Origin: an uncultured Lachnospiraceae bacterium
GTDB lineage: Bacteria > Bacillota > Clostridia > Lachnospirales > Lachnospiraceae
Direction: 5' to 3'
Assembly (NCBI GenBank): GCA_949502235.1
Contig: CATBDC010000020.1
Location: 1 to 57,336, forward strand
DNA: 57,336 nucleotides
Below, piece by piece: positions 41,778 through 50,548 of this stretch. The translations under genes and the position numbers were made by a program. Under the pieces are notes generated by a model. It was not told the origin of the DNA, searched no databases, and was given only the letters and a program-made list of their open reading frames with translations. Positions within the stretch are counted from its first letter, which is position 1. Every line of letters begins with the position of its first letter.

Positions 41778-42680
41778 TTACCTGTCTCTGTGAATAAGCT
41801 CCATAAAAAGCTCTTCCAGATAACTGTTTTTCCCCGGAAGCTTCTTCAAAAGCCTGACTGCCTCGCAGGATTTTTCTTCTACTTCCTTTTTGGCCTCCTG
41901 AATACCAAGGAGCGTTACATAGGTCGTCTTTTCATTTTTTTCGTCACTATGCAGCGGCTTTCCTAAAGCCTCTTTTGTTCCTGTCACATCCAGAATGTCG
42001 TCCTGAATCTGAAATGCGGTTCCGATATTTCCGGCTATCTTCTCGACTATCTTCACCTCTTCTTCAGAGGCTCCTCCAAGAATCGCCCCAATCATCATGG
42101 CGGCTTCTATAAGGGCGGCTGTCTTAAGCTCGTAAATCGTATCCAGCACTTCCTTTGAAACCGCGTGCCCAGTCTCCTTTACATCAATTACCTGGCCGCC
42201 TATCATGCCGTATATGCCGGCTTTTTTCCCCAGCACCCCCAGTGCTCTTCCTATGAGCAGGCTGTCCTCCGGCTCCGTGACAAATGCTTTGAAGGCTGTC
42301 TCGAAGGCATAATTAAGAAGGGCGTCTCCCGCAAGAATTCCCATGTCCTCGCCATATACAACATGCGTGGTTTTCCGTCCTCTTCTATAATCGTCATTAT
42401 CCATGGCAGGAAGGTCATCATGCACAAGGGAATAGGTATGAATCATCTCAATGGCTGCCATAAAGGGCTTAAGGGCTTTCGAATTCCTGCCGAACAGGCG
42501 GCAGGTTTCCTGCATAAGCATAGGCCTTAGCCTTTTTCCTCCTGCAAGCAGGCTGTATCCCATGGCCTCCATAATAATTTTCTGGCGGCCCTTCTGCTTC
42601 GGGAGATATTCCTGAAGAATATTTTCAATCTCCCTTAATCGTTTCTCCTTTAACATTTTATACTCATTGTTCGAACTCAT
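41778..42680 (-). CDS. ispA: Polyprenyl (farnesyl/geranyl) diphosphate synthase
   Basis: A 300-residue prenyltransferase building C15 (or C10/C20) chains from IPP and DMAPP. It has the GGKRLRPML motif, the first Asp-rich motif DDLPAMDND (about 86-94), and the second in FQIQDDILD. The ATG at 42680 has AAGGAG 6 bases upstream; the frame to 42707 lacks a site. The start overlaps the 3' end of xseB by 17 bases. Chain length is not certain from sequence. Confidence 0.93.
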   Translation of the reverse strand: MSSNNEYKMLKEKRLREIENILQEYLPKQKGRQKIIMEAMGYSLLAGGKRLRPMLMQETCRLFGRNSKALKPFMAAIEMIHTYSLVHDDLPAMDNDDYRRGRKTTHVVYGEDMGILAGDALLNYAFETAFKAFVTEPEDSLLIGRALGVLGKKAGIYGMIGGQVIDVKETGHAVSKEVLDTIYELKTAALIEAAMMIGAILGGASEEEVKIVEKIAGNIGTAFQIQDDILDVTGTKEALGKPLHSDEKNEKTTYVTLLGIQEAKKEVEEKSCEAVRLLKKLPGKNSYLEELFMELIHRDR

Positions 42681-42897
42681 GCACTTCTCCTTCTTCATCC
42701 AATACAAGCATCTTTTTTTCTATCTTATCCAGCCGGTCGTTACAGGATTTCAGAAGCTCCATGCCTCTGTGATAAAGCTTAAAGGATTCCTCCAGGGAAA
42801 CCTCCTGCCTTTCCATCCCGTCTATCACCTCTTCAAGTCCTGCAAATAACTCTTCCAATGTCTGCTCTTCTAATGTCTGCTCTTCTGCCTTAGCCAT
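42664..42897 (-). CDS. xseB: Exodeoxyribonuclease VII small subunit
   Basis: A 77-residue helical protein that, with several copies per large subunit, makes up exonuclease VII, which degrades single-stranded DNA. The core LEELFAGLEEVIDGMERQ, then SLEESFKLYHRGMELLKSC is diagnostic. The N-terminus carries a small duplication, EEQTLEEQTLEE. It overlaps xseA by 8 bases and ispA by 17. Confidence 0.95.
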   Translation of the reverse strand: MAKAEEQTLEEQTLEELFAGLEEVIDGMERQEVSLEESFKLYHRGMELLKSCNDRLDKIEKKMLVLDEEGEVHEFEQ

Positions 42898-44101
42898 GAC
42901 GCTCCTCCTTTATCTCTTCTACTTTAGCGCGCACCATACCGTCCGTCACATGGATCATGATATGATCCAAAGGTTTAAGCTGCCGGACACTTTTAAGCGC
43001 CCTTCCCTCCTGATCCCTTACATAGGCATAGCCCTGGCTTAATTTCTTAAGGGGAGAGAGCCCATTAAGCCTTTCGGCAAAAACCTGAAATCTATGGCGG
43101 GATGACACAAAGGATGCCGAAAGCAGTCCCCTAAGCCTGTCCTCCATCTCTGCAAGTCTAAGCCTGTCCTCCCTAAGCTTGTTTTTAGGATGCAGATAGC
43201 TTAATTTCGTCTGATATTTTTCAATGCGCATCCGTCCCATCTGAAGCTTCTGCCACAGCTCTCTTAAAAGCTTTAATTCATATTCCTTAAGCATCTCCTC
43301 CGTGCGGTAATAGTCGTAAACCGCAAGCTCTGCCGCGGCAGAGGGGGTAGGCGCACGCAGATCCGCCACATAATCCGCTATGGTTGTATCTGTCTCATGC
43401 CCCACCGCCGATATCACCGGTATAGAGCAGTTAAAGACAGCCCTCGCAACTTCCTCTTCATTAAAGGCCCACAAATCCTCAATAGAGCCTCCGCCCCGCC
43501 CCACAATCATAACATCAACGCCAAGCCGCTCTAGCAGGCTGATTCCCTTTACAATACTTTCCTTAGCCCCTTCTCCCTGCACCAAAGCTGGATACAGAAT
43601 TAACTGTACATAGGGATTCCGCCGCTTTGCTATATTCATGATATCTCTGACAGCCGCACCCGTAGCCGCAGTCACCACACCGATCCTCTTTGCATAGCGG
43701 GGGATGGGCTTTTTATATTCGGGAGCAAACATTCCCATCTCTTCAAGCTCTTTTTTCAGCATCTGGAACTTCTCATATAGAATTCCTTCTCCGTCCAGAC
43801 GGATTTCTCTTGCATAGAGCTGATAGGAGCCGTTTCTTTCATATACATTTACGGAGCCGAATACCACCACCTGCTGTCCTTCACCCATACGAAAAGAGAG
43901 CCCGCCCCGCTGCCCGGCAAACATAACACAGGCAATCGTTCCCGACTCATCCTTTAACGAAAAATATATATGCCCTGAAGTGTGGTATTTACAATTAGAC
44001 ACTTCTCCTTTTACATAAATACGGCCAAGCATATAATCCTGGGTGAACATATTTTTTATATATGAATTTACCTGTCCTACCGTATATACATTCCGCGTCA
44101 T
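42890..44101 (-). CDS. xseA: Exodeoxyribonuclease VII large subunit
   Basis: A 403-residue catalytic subunit of exonuclease VII. It has an N-terminal OB-fold (YTVGQVNSYIKNMF, then RIYVKGEVSNCKYHTSGHIY) and the catalytic-domain signature GRGGGSIEDLWAFNEE with SAVGHETDTTIADYVAD. The ATG at 44101 has AGGTGGGG just upstream, 14 bases past the nusB stop at 44116; the longer reading would overlap nusB. Confidence 0.97.
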   Translation of the reverse strand: MTRNVYTVGQVNSYIKNMFTQDYMLGRIYVKGEVSNCKYHTSGHIYFSLKDESGTIACVMFAGQRGGLSFRMGEGQQVVVFGSVNVYERNGSYQLYAREIRLDGEGILYEKFQMLKKELEEMGMFAPEYKKPIPRYAKRIGVVTAATGAAVRDIMNIAKRRNPYVQLILYPALVQGEGAKESIVKGISLLERLGVDVMIVGRGGGSIEDLWAFNEEEVARAVFNCSIPVISAVGHETDTTIADYVADLRAPTPSAAAELAVYDYYRTEEMLKEYELKLLRELWQKLQMGRMRIEKYQTKLSYLHPKNKLREDRLRLAEMEDRLRGLLSASFVSSRHRFQVFAERLNGLSPLKKLSQGYAYVRDQEGRALKSVRQLKPLDHIMIHVTDGMVRAKVEEIKEERHG

Positions 44102-44115
44102 GAACCCCACCTCTG

Positions 44116-44523
44116 TCATTCATCTGCAAGCTTTGCAAGCACGCCGTTTACAAATGAAGGGCCGTCCTGTCCGCTGTATTTTTTTGCAAGCTCAACAGCC
44201 TCATTAATCGCAACACCCTCCGGAACGTCCTCATCCCATTTCATCTCATATACCGCAAGCCTTAAAATACTAAGATCCACCTTATTCATACGGCTCGTCT
44301 TCCAGCCCTTCGTATACCTGTTAATAAGCGCATCCGCCTCATCTGCCTTCAGGATGACATTTAAAGCCTTCGTCCTGATATACTCCGCGTCCTCTTCCTT
44401 CGGCATGCCTTCCTCAAGCTGCTCAAAATAGAGCTGCATCTGCTGCGGCATCTCGCTGTCGCTGTTAAATTCAAAGGCAAACACCATTCTGAAAACATGT
44501 TCCCTTAATTCTGACCTTTTCAC
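44116..44523 (-). CDS. nusB: Transcription antitermination factor NusB
   Basis: A 135-residue all-helical RNA-binding protein acting with NusE at boxA elements of rRNA operons. The N-terminus (RSELREHVFRMVFAFEFN) and the C-terminal IRLAVYEMKWDEDVPEGVAI-type stretch, here LRLAVYEMKWDEDVPEGVAI, then NEAVELAKKYSGQDGPSFVN are typical. It starts directly after the Asp23 gene (no gap) and is followed by xseA. Confidence 0.95.
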   Translation of the reverse strand: MKRSELREHVFRMVFAFEFNSDSEMPQQMQLYFEQLEEGMPKEEDAEYIRTKALNVILKADEADALINRYTKGWKTSRMNKVDLSILRLAVYEMKWDEDVPEGVAINEAVELAKKYSGQDGPSFVNGVLAKLADE

Positions 44524-44907
44524 TTACGCTTCCTCCGGCACGTCCACTCCTGCAACCCGGATATTCACATCCGCAACCTCAAGGCCCGTCATATTCTCAA
44601 TCGCAGCCTTAACCTTTTCCTGCACCTTCTCCGTAACCTCCTTGATGCTGCAGCCGAATTTTATATTCATAGCCAGGGAAACTGTCACAATTCCCTCCAG
44701 AACATCAACCTTAACCCCTTTAGATAAAGACTTCCTTCCAAACTTGTTGATAAGCTCCTTTGTCGCATTTCCCACCATGGAAGACACGCCGTCCACCTCC
44801 ATAGCCGCAAGGCCCGCAATGATGGCAACAACCTCATCCGCTATCTTAACCTCTCCCAGATTTTCTTCCATCTTTATTGTATAGGAACTCTTTTCTTCTT
44901 TTCCCAT
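44524..44907 (-). CDS. Asp23/Gls24 family envelope-stress protein
   Basis: A 127-residue cytosolic protein of the Asp23 (alkaline shock protein) family. Core motifs are VVAIIAGLAAMEVDGVSSM and the alternating-strand region VDVLEGIVTVSLAMNIKFG. In Firmicutes such proteins associate with the membrane via partner proteins and are linked to cell-envelope stress. In clostridia a member is conserved directly before nusB, as here. It is the first gene of the nusB-xseA-xseB-ispA-dxs-tlyA-nadK-argR-recN run, so the run's promoter should lie in the 44908-44987 gap, where I cannot identify one with confidence. Confidence 0.93.
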   Translation of the reverse strand: MGKEEKSSYTIKMEENLGEVKIADEVVAIIAGLAAMEVDGVSSMVGNATKELINKFGRKSLSKGVKVDVLEGIVTVSLAMNIKFGCSIKEVTEKVQEKVKAAIENMTGLEVADVNIRVAGVDVPEEA

Positions 44908-44987
44908 GTCATTAAACCTCCTGTCAATTTCTATATTTTAAATCATTTTAGACCATTATAACAAATTAAAGCGGATTTGCAAAGTAG

Positions 44988-45059
44988 GGACAGGGTATTT
45001 TTAATCGGGGACGGAGTAATTTTAAAATTACTCCGTCCCCGATTAAAAATACCCTGTCC
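44988..45059. repeat. 72-base perfect palindrome
   Basis: Two 36-base arms (44988-45023 and 45024-45059) are exact reverse complements with no spacer. Each arm contains two sub-motifs, GGACAGGGTATTTTT and GGGGACGGAGTAATTTT. It begins 10 bases past the prfC stop codon, 81 bases upstream of the asp23 gene. There is no clear T-run beyond the stem, so it is not an ordinary terminator, although a transcript would fold tightly. It has the look of a small mobile palindromic element. Confidence 0.85.
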
Positions 45060-45069
45060 GGGGGCTTTC

Positions 45070-46671
45070 CTATCGGGCGAATTCTGTCAGTACCAGCCCG
45101 TCATTCCTCTCCTGTGTCATACGGATACTCCACTCATTCACAAAGAGAAGAAGCGGACGTCCTTTTAAGTCCTTCACCCGTTTCATATCTGAAGTGCCTG
45201 TTATCTTCCCCACATCAATGTCTGCATTGTCAATCCACCTGATATATTCATAAGGAAGACTGTCCATACGGATCTCTACATTATATTCATTCTCCAGACG
45301 GTATTTTAATACGTCAAACTGAAGCACGCCCACTACACCCACAATAATCTCTTCCATGCCGGTATTGAATTCCTGAAAAATCTGGATGGCGCCTTCCTGG
45401 GCAATCTGATTGATTCCCTTTATGAACTGCTTGCGCTTCATGGTGTCTACCTGGCGCACTCTCGCAAAATGCTCCGGCGCAAATGTGGGGATCCCTTCAT
45501 AGCTGAATTTTTCACCTGCGGTTGTGAGTGTGTCTCCAATAGAAAAAATACCGGGATCAAAAACTCCTATGATATCGCCGCCATATGCTTTTTCTATCAT
45601 CTTACGCTCACTGGCCATAAGCTGCTGGGGCTGGGATAACCTGACTTTTTTCCCTCCCTGCATATGAAAGACCTCCATGCCGGCTTCAAAGGATCCGGAG
45701 CAGATGCGCATGAAAGCAATTCTATCCCTGTGTGCTTTGTTCATGTTTGCCTGAATTTTAAAGACAAACGCAGAAAATGCCTCCTCTTTTGCGGGGTCAA
45801 TCCACCCTTTGTCTGACATACGCGGCAGGGGCGGGGTTGTCATCAAAAGAAAATGCTGCAGAAATGTCTCCACGCCGAAATTGGTAAGTGCCGAGCCGAA
45901 AAACACCGGGGACAGCTCGCCCCTGCTTACCAATTCCTGGCTGAATTCCTCGCCTGCGCCATCTAAAAGTTCTATCTCCTCCTCAAGCTTTTCTCTCTGT
46001 CCCTCGCTGATAAGCCCCGAAAGCTCCGGGGACGACAGGGGGAGCTTCTTTACCTCTCCCTGGATTGTACCTTTTCTGGTGTCAGAAAAAAGCTCCACCT
46101 TTTTGCCTGTTCTGTCATAAACGCCCCTAAATTCCTTTCCCGAACCAATGGGCCAGTTCACCGGGCAGGTTGCGATTCCAAGCTCAGTCTCAATATCCTC
46201 CAGAAGCTCGAAGGTATCCATTGCCTCCCTATCCATCTTATTAATAAAAGTAAAAATAGGAATATGCCTCATCGTACATACTTTAAAAAGCTTTCTCGTC
46301 TGGGCCTCCACGCCCTTTGACGCGTCAATCACCATAACTGCGGAATCTGCCGCCATAAGCGTCCTGTACGTATCCTCCGAAAAGTCCTGATGGCCCGGCG
46401 TATCCAGAATATTAATACAGTACCCGCCATAATTAAACTGGAGAACCGAAGAGGTTACAGAAATACCCCTCTCCTTTTCTATCTCCATCCAGTCCGACAC
46501 TGCATGCCTTGCTGTTGCCTTTCCCTTTACACTTCCCGCCTGGTTAATCGCGCCTCCGTACAGAAGGAACTTTTCCGTCAAAGTCGTTTTGCCCGCATCC
46601 GGATGGGAAATAATTGCAAATGTTCTTCTTTTTTCTATCTGTTTTTTTACTTCACTTTGATTCTGTGACAT
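45070..46671 (-). CDS. prfC: Peptide chain release factor 3
   Basis: A 533-residue translational GTPase that recycles RF1/RF2 after termination. GTP motifs are ISHPDAGKTTLTE (G1, about 24-36), DTPGHQDFSEDTYR (G3) and FINKMDRE (G4). The pattern YGGAINQAGSVKG then WMEIEKERGISV marks RF3 rather than EF-G. The ATG at 46671 is preceded by AGGAG; a GTG at 46683 is less likely. A candidate promoter is at 46694-46721. It is monocistronic, ending at the large palindrome. Confidence 0.97.
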   Translation of the reverse strand: MSQNQSEVKKQIEKRRTFAIISHPDAGKTTLTEKFLLYGGAINQAGSVKGKATARHAVSDWMEIEKERGISVTSSVLQFNYGGYCINILDTPGHQDFSEDTYRTLMAADSAVMVIDASKGVEAQTRKLFKVCTMRHIPIFTFINKMDREAMDTFELLEDIETELGIATCPVNWPIGSGKEFRGVYDRTGKKVELFSDTRKGTIQGEVKKLPLSSPELSGLISEGQREKLEEEIELLDGAGEEFSQELVSRGELSPVFFGSALTNFGVETFLQHFLLMTTPPLPRMSDKGWIDPAKEEAFSAFVFKIQANMNKAHRDRIAFMRICSGSFEAGMEVFHMQGGKKVRLSQPQQLMASERKMIEKAYGGDIIGVFDPGIFSIGDTLTTAGEKFSYEGIPTFAPEHFARVRQVDTMKRKQFIKGINQIAQEGAIQIFQEFNTGMEEIIVGVVGVLQFDVLKYRLENEYNVEIRMDSLPYEYIRWIDNADIDVGKITGTSDMKRVKDLKGRPLLLFVNEWSIRMTQERNDGLVLTEFAR

Positions 46672-46693
46672 TATCCTTACCACTCCTAATGAA

Positions 46694-46721
46694 AGTATAC
46701 CCTGTAAAATAAACCGCTAAA
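46694..46721 (-). promoter_or_regulatory. Candidate prfC promoter
   Basis: On the minus strand TTTAGC (46716-46721) and TATACT (46694-46699) are separated by 16 bases, 23 bases before the prfC start. The -35 match is weak. Confidence 0.35.
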
Positions 46722-46766
46722 CAGTATAACATATGGATAGATTTTCCTCAATACCTATTAAAAAAT

Positions 46767-47384
46767 CTATTTGCCGTCAGAGTATACCGGTGTGATCACT
46801 ACGTTTTCTGCCGCAATCCCTGTCTTTCTTGTCACAATATCTTCAATCTGCGCAAGGCTTGCATCATCGATCTCTTTTGCATTTACTACCACGTCTGCCG
46901 AGTCCGCCGTAAGGCTTACCACGGTTTCACTGAAGCCCTTAGAGGAGAGCATTGTCTCTGCCGCAGCCTCCTTTTCTGCCAGATCGGTCATGGAAACCAT
47001 CTGGTTTACAGCATCCTGCTTCTGCTCATCGCTTAAGTTTTCACTGTTAATGATCTCTAAAAGTGTTTCCTTGTTTTTGGCACGGACCTGTTCTCTTGTC
47101 ACCTTTGCCTCCGCTACTACAGCGCCTGCTTCTCCTGATGTAAGTACAGCCTCTCCCGGTGTACCGTCAACATCTCCGTCCTGGCTTTTGATGTCATCTG
47201 ACGCACTGGCAAGATCTTCTTCTGAGATATCCAAAAGCTCCTTATTCGCTATCTCGTTATTCGCCGTTGCCGCTTTCTTCTCGTCTCCAAACAGCCGTCC
47301 GGAATAGTTCAGATACCCTGCTGCTGCAATCATTACTGCCAGGGCCGCGATAATAATTTGATTTTTCTTAAATATTCGTTTCAC
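46767..47384 (-). CDS. spoIIIAH: Stage III sporulation protein AH
   Basis: A 205-residue mother-cell membrane protein. One N-terminal transmembrane segment (about 9-25) is followed by an acidic linker and a C-terminal ring-building-motif domain (about 95-200; MVSMTDLAEKEAAAETML, then VVVNAKEIDDASLAQIEDIV). SpoIIIAH pairs with forespore SpoIIQ to form the feeding-tube channel across the intermembrane space. It is the last gene of the operon, overlapping spoIIIAG by 4 bases. Confidence 0.94.
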   Translation of the reverse strand: MKRIFKKNQIIIAALAVMIAAAGYLNYSGRLFGDEKKAATANNEIANKELLDISEEDLASASDDIKSQDGDVDGTPGEAVLTSGEAGAVVAEAKVTREQVRAKNKETLLEIINSENLSDEQKQDAVNQMVSMTDLAEKEAAAETMLSSKGFSETVVSLTADSADVVVNAKEIDDASLAQIEDIVTRKTGIAAENVVITPVYSDGK

Positions 47385-47983
47385 TTACCTTCCCTCCTAC
47401 CTTTCACTATCCTAATCTTATGCGTGTCTATCCCAAATAATGCCTGCACAGCTTCAGTTATATTTTTAACTACAACCGCATTATCGCCTCCGGGGGCTAT
47501 TACCACCACTCCTTCCACTCTGGGACTTAGCCTTTTACTTATATATGGAGTCTGCTCACTGCTTTTTTCATCACCGCCATATACCGCCGTCTCTTTATAG
47601 TCCGCATTTTCTGTTATTCTCTGCCCTCCCTGGCTGTCGCTTTCCGTCACTTTCTCCTTCTTTTCTTCTCTGTCCTTCTCCACGACCTGCTCTGCAGAGG
47701 ATTTTAACGTAACCATCACCGCCACTTCTCCCGCCCCGTCTATCCCGGACAGAATTTCCTCCAGACGCGCTTCAAGCTCTCTTGCATATATCTCCTCCTG
47801 ATACCCGCCTTCTTCTGCACGATCCGCAGGAAATGTCTCTTCCTTCCCCGTCCCTCCTGAGGGCAGTGCGATAATAAGAAGCAGTATCCCTGCAAGGAGG
47901 AAAATCAGAAGCTGATCCTTTTTTATGTTTTTACTTTTTATTTTCTCAAGAAAATCTTTTATAACACTTTTTTTACCATTCAA
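47381..47983 (-). CDS. spoIIIAG: Stage III sporulation protein AG
   Basis: A 200-residue protein: one transmembrane segment near residues 24-40 (LLIFLLAGILLLIIALP) and a ring-building-motif domain in which strands AEVAVMVTLKSS-type (here GAGEVAVMVTLKSS) and RVEGVVVIAPGGDNAVV are conserved. SpoIIIAG assembles a large ring in the SpoIIIA-SpoIIQ channel. It overlaps spoIIIAF by 11 bases. Confidence 0.95.
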   Translation of the reverse strand: MNGKKSVIKDFLEKIKSKNIKKDQLLIFLLAGILLLIIALPSGGTGKEETFPADRAEEGGYQEEIYARELEARLEEILSGIDGAGEVAVMVTLKSSAEQVVEKDREEKKEKVTESDSQGGQRITENADYKETAVYGGDEKSSEQTPYISKRLSPRVEGVVVIAPGGDNAVVVKNITEAVQALFGIDTHKIRIVKGRREGK

Positions 47984-48254
47984 TCCGAATCTCCTCCACC
48001 CCTATGTCATCTTCCTTCTCTATCTCCCTCCAGACCGCCTCCTCATAATCCATATATTCGTGCAGATCCGTAAGCTTCGCTTCTGTTCCAAACAGCCTTA
48101 ATACAGGTGTTACAATCATAAGAATCAGGACAAGCCCCGTAAAAAAGCGGATGTATTTCTGATACCCTTTATCTGGAACCGCATGCAGAACCGCTGTCAC
48201 CAGTACCAGATAGAACGCAATATTCTGTATCCACTCATAAAGATAATCAAACAT
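47973..48254 (-). CDS. spoIIIAF: Stage III sporulation protein AF
   Basis: A 93-residue protein, shorter than the roughly 200-residue Bacillus SpoIIIAF. Two transmembrane segments (about 9-27 and 33-52) are present, followed by a short hydrophilic tail ending VEEIRIEW. The soluble ring-building domain of the Bacillus protein is largely absent, a state also seen in some clostridia. Identity rests on position between spoIIIAE and spoIIIAG and the WIQNIAFYLVLVTAV start. Confidence 0.85.
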   Translation of the reverse strand: MFDYLYEWIQNIAFYLVLVTAVLHAVPDKGYQKYIRFFTGLVLILMIVTPVLRLFGTEAKLTDLHEYMDYEEAVWREIEKEDDIGVEEIRIEW

Positions 48255-48263
48255 ATCTCCTCC

Positions 48264-49421
48264 CTAAACATTCCCCGTAGAAGCCGACACAATGACAATT
48301 GTAAGAAGAAACAAAAGGCCGGATGTAAAGATGATACGCATCAGAAGCCTGCACCCGTCTCCCACACTTTCTATACATCCTACAATCCTTTTATCTGACA
48401 CCGGCTGAATCAGTGCGGCGGCCAGCTTATACATAAGGACAATACAGCCGATTTGTACAAGGGGAAACAGACAGAGGGCAAAACAGATCACTGCTCCTGT
48501 CATACCTATGCCGTTCTTTACCAGAACTGCCGTGCCAAATACAACTTCCGTCATACCGCCAAGCACATCCCCGATACCTGGAATAGCCTCGGCACCTCTT
48601 GTCACCACGCTTCTTTTCACTGTATCGATGGCTGGACTTATAAGGCTCTGCAGCACATTCAGTCCGATAATACAGGTAAGAAATGTCTTAAGAGCCCAGG
48701 AAACCGCTGTCTCTATCAGCTCCGCAAACTTGCTTAAATATTCCTCCGGAGACAGGAAATCTAATATTTTTATCATCATATATACATGCACCATAGGAAG
48801 CAGAAGCCTTACAATCAAAAGCTCCACCACAAGTATCAGAAACAGCGCCAGATTATAGAAGGCGGCAGCAGTTACACTTCCCTTTGCAATTGTTACCGCC
48901 AGAAAATAGACGGGACAGAATACCTTCATGAAGGAGGCAAGACTCTCCACCCCTCCGGATGCCCATTCCACCACGGTTCTGAATGAATTCAGACACAGCG
49001 CGATCATCAGAAGATACAGAACAAAAAAACTGGCTTCAGAAATTTGCCGGCTCTGGAAAATATGTCCAAAGTTGGTAAATACCGCCGCTATTACCGCCAG
49101 AAATAAAATATGCCCCAGATTCTCCCTGCAGCTTTTTACCGCGTAGGTAAGCTGCTCTGACACAAGCCTGTTTAATAGTTCCCCGGTAAATGCAATATCT
49201 CCGGATAATATGCCCATCATTGTATCCTTAAAGCTTAATCTCTGCTCCGGAAATAATCCGTCTAATTCTTCGTCTATCTCCCCGAAATCAAACTGCCCCA
49301 AAAACTCCTCTGCCGCTGCCTGCATGTCCTGTTCTTCTTTGCCGGATGCCCTGGCGGTTACCTGCATCATAAAAAGGCTTATCCCAAACAGGAATATCCA
49401 GACAGCTGTCCTTTTTTTCAT
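48264..49421 (-). CDS. spoIIIAE: Stage III sporulation protein AE
   Basis: A 385-residue polytopic membrane protein with a signal-like N-terminus and about seven transmembrane helices, the largest component of the SpoIIIA complex. AGGAG lies 8 bases before the ATG at 49421, which overlaps the spoIIIAD stop (ATGA). An apparent longer start at 49472 would run through the end of spoIIIAD and is rejected. Conserved stretches include GLNVLQSLISPAIDTVKRSV and RGAEAIPGIGDVLGG. Confidence 0.95.
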   Translation of the reverse strand: MKKRTAVWIFLFGISLFMMQVTARASGKEEQDMQAAAEEFLGQFDFGEIDEELDGLFPEQRLSFKDTMMGILSGDIAFTGELLNRLVSEQLTYAVKSCRENLGHILFLAVIAAVFTNFGHIFQSRQISEASFFVLYLLMIALCLNSFRTVVEWASGGVESLASFMKVFCPVYFLAVTIAKGSVTAAAFYNLALFLILVVELLIVRLLLPMVHVYMMIKILDFLSPEEYLSKFAELIETAVSWALKTFLTCIIGLNVLQSLISPAIDTVKRSVVTRGAEAIPGIGDVLGGMTEVVFGTAVLVKNGIGMTGAVICFALCLFPLVQIGCIVLMYKLAAALIQPVSDKRIVGCIESVGDGCRLLMRIIFTSGLLFLLTIVIVSASTGNV

Positions 49422-49804
49422 GACAGAAACTCCTGAATCGTATCCAGCAGAGCCAGAAGAACCGGCATGCACAGCACAAGCACCGCAAGCTTGCCGAATA
49501 TCTCAATCTGCACCGCAACGGTCTGATAACCCGCATCCTTGCAGATCCCTGCTGAAAGCTCCGCAATATACGTAATGCCCAGCATTTTTATCAGGGTTCC
49601 TATGTAGGCCGCCTCCAGGTGAATGTAGCTGCTTATAGTCTTTACAGCTTCAATAATGATTCCCATATGGTCAAGAACACAGAAAAATATAATCAGGCTT
49701 AATACAATACTGATATAAATTCCATATTCCTCACGTCCTCCTTTAAACTGCACTGCAAGAAGTGTGCCTGCTGCTCCAATCAGGCCGATCTGTATCATAT
49801 TCAT
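49418..49804 (-). CDS. spoIIIAD: Stage III sporulation protein AD
   Basis: A 128-residue protein with four transmembrane segments, similar in build to two tandem SpoIIIAC units. Motifs are the central IHLEAAYIGTLIKMLGITYI and GICKDAGYQTVAVQIEIFGK. It lies between spoIIIAC and spoIIIAE, coupled to the latter by an ATGA overlap. Confidence 0.95.
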   Translation of the reverse strand: MNMIQIGLIGAAGTLLAVQFKGGREEYGIYISIVLSLIIFFCVLDHMGIIIEAVKTISSYIHLEAAYIGTLIKMLGITYIAELSAGICKDAGYQTVAVQIEIFGKLAVLVLCMPVLLALLDTIQEFLS

Positions 49805-49822
49805 TCCTAAAGCACCTCTTTT

Positions 49823-50017
49823 CTATAACGCGAACAGACGCTGTATGGATTCAAACAGCTCATAAATATATGGCACAATCCAGAACAATACTAAAATCAG
49901 TCCCGCAAGGCTTGTCAGAAATGCCTGTTCCTCCCTGCCGCTGTGCTTAAGAACCTGGCTTAGTACTGACACCAGAATTCCTACCGCGGCAATTTTAAAG
50001 ATTATATTTACACTCAT
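49823..50017 (-). CDS. spoIIIAC: Stage III sporulation protein AC
   Basis: A 64-residue two-helix membrane protein: VNIIFKIAAVGILVSVLSQV, then a hydrophilic loop KHSGREEQ and a second helix FLTSLAGLILVLFWIVPYI. Length and loop match the highly conserved SpoIIIAC of spore formers. It is 12 bases downstream of spoIIIAB. Confidence 0.95.
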   Translation of the reverse strand: MSVNIIFKIAAVGILVSVLSQVLKHSGREEQAFLTSLAGLILVLFWIVPYIYELFESIQRLFAL

Positions 50018-50029
50018 GTATTCCTCTCC

Positions 50030-50548
50030 TTATAATAGCAGGATAACGATCAGCATGCCGCTCATAACACCCAGGCAGTGGCACAGTCTGACTCTGCTCT
50101 TCATCCCTTCACGTATCTCCTCTATAGAAGATGAGAGTCCCGAAAGATAAAGCTCCACCGCCTTTACCTGCATATCGGCGTCCATAAGCCCAAGCCTGCC
50201 TCCAAGCTCTTCCAGTCTGTTAAGCTCAGTCTGTGAAAGCGCTGACACTCCCAGATATTTTCTGACCCCGGCCCTCCACAAATCATAAAAGGTGCCCCCG
50301 TCTCTTTTACTCATTTCTTCTCCCGTCCTTAAAAGCCATATTCCATAAGGATCCTTTGCATTTTTTCCTATAGAAGCAAAGATTTCACCAAGAGGACTTC
50401 TTGCGTAGCGTATTTCACTTTGAAGCTGATAAAAAAGATGCCTGACATACTCCATCTGCCGGCACTGTTCCCGAAGCTCTGATGCTCTTTTCATGCCAAA
50501 CAGGGTCGTTGCGCCCATAACCAGAATACTCCCTGCAATCTTCAGCAT
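50030..50548 (-). CDS. spoIIIAB: Stage III sporulation protein AB
   Basis: A 172-residue protein with a hydrophobic helix at each end and a helical cytoplasmic middle resembling GspF/T2SS-type proteins. It shows MEYVRHLFYQLQSEIRYA, then GEIFASIGKN and LGLMDADMQVKAVELY. With SpoIIIAA it forms the ATPase-membrane base of the channel. It overlaps spoIIIAA by 7 bases. Confidence 0.94.
   Translation of the reverse strand: MLKIAGSILVMGATTLFGMKRASELREQCRQMEYVRHLFYQLQSEIRYARSPLGEIFASIGKNAKDPYGIWLLRTGEEMSKRDGGTFYDLWRAGVRKYLGVSALSQTELNRLEELGGRLGLMDADMQVKAVELYLSGLSSSIEEIREGMKSRVRLCHCLGVMSGMLIVILLL

Noticed and set aside
44988-45059. The large palindrome as the prfC terminator
   Set aside because: It is in the right place, but no T-run follows, and the size and exactness exceed a normal terminator; kept as a repeat.
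49418-49472. A longer spoIIIAE starting at 49472
   Set aside because: The extension would run through the end of spoIIIAD, and a good ribosome-binding site precedes the ATG at 49421.
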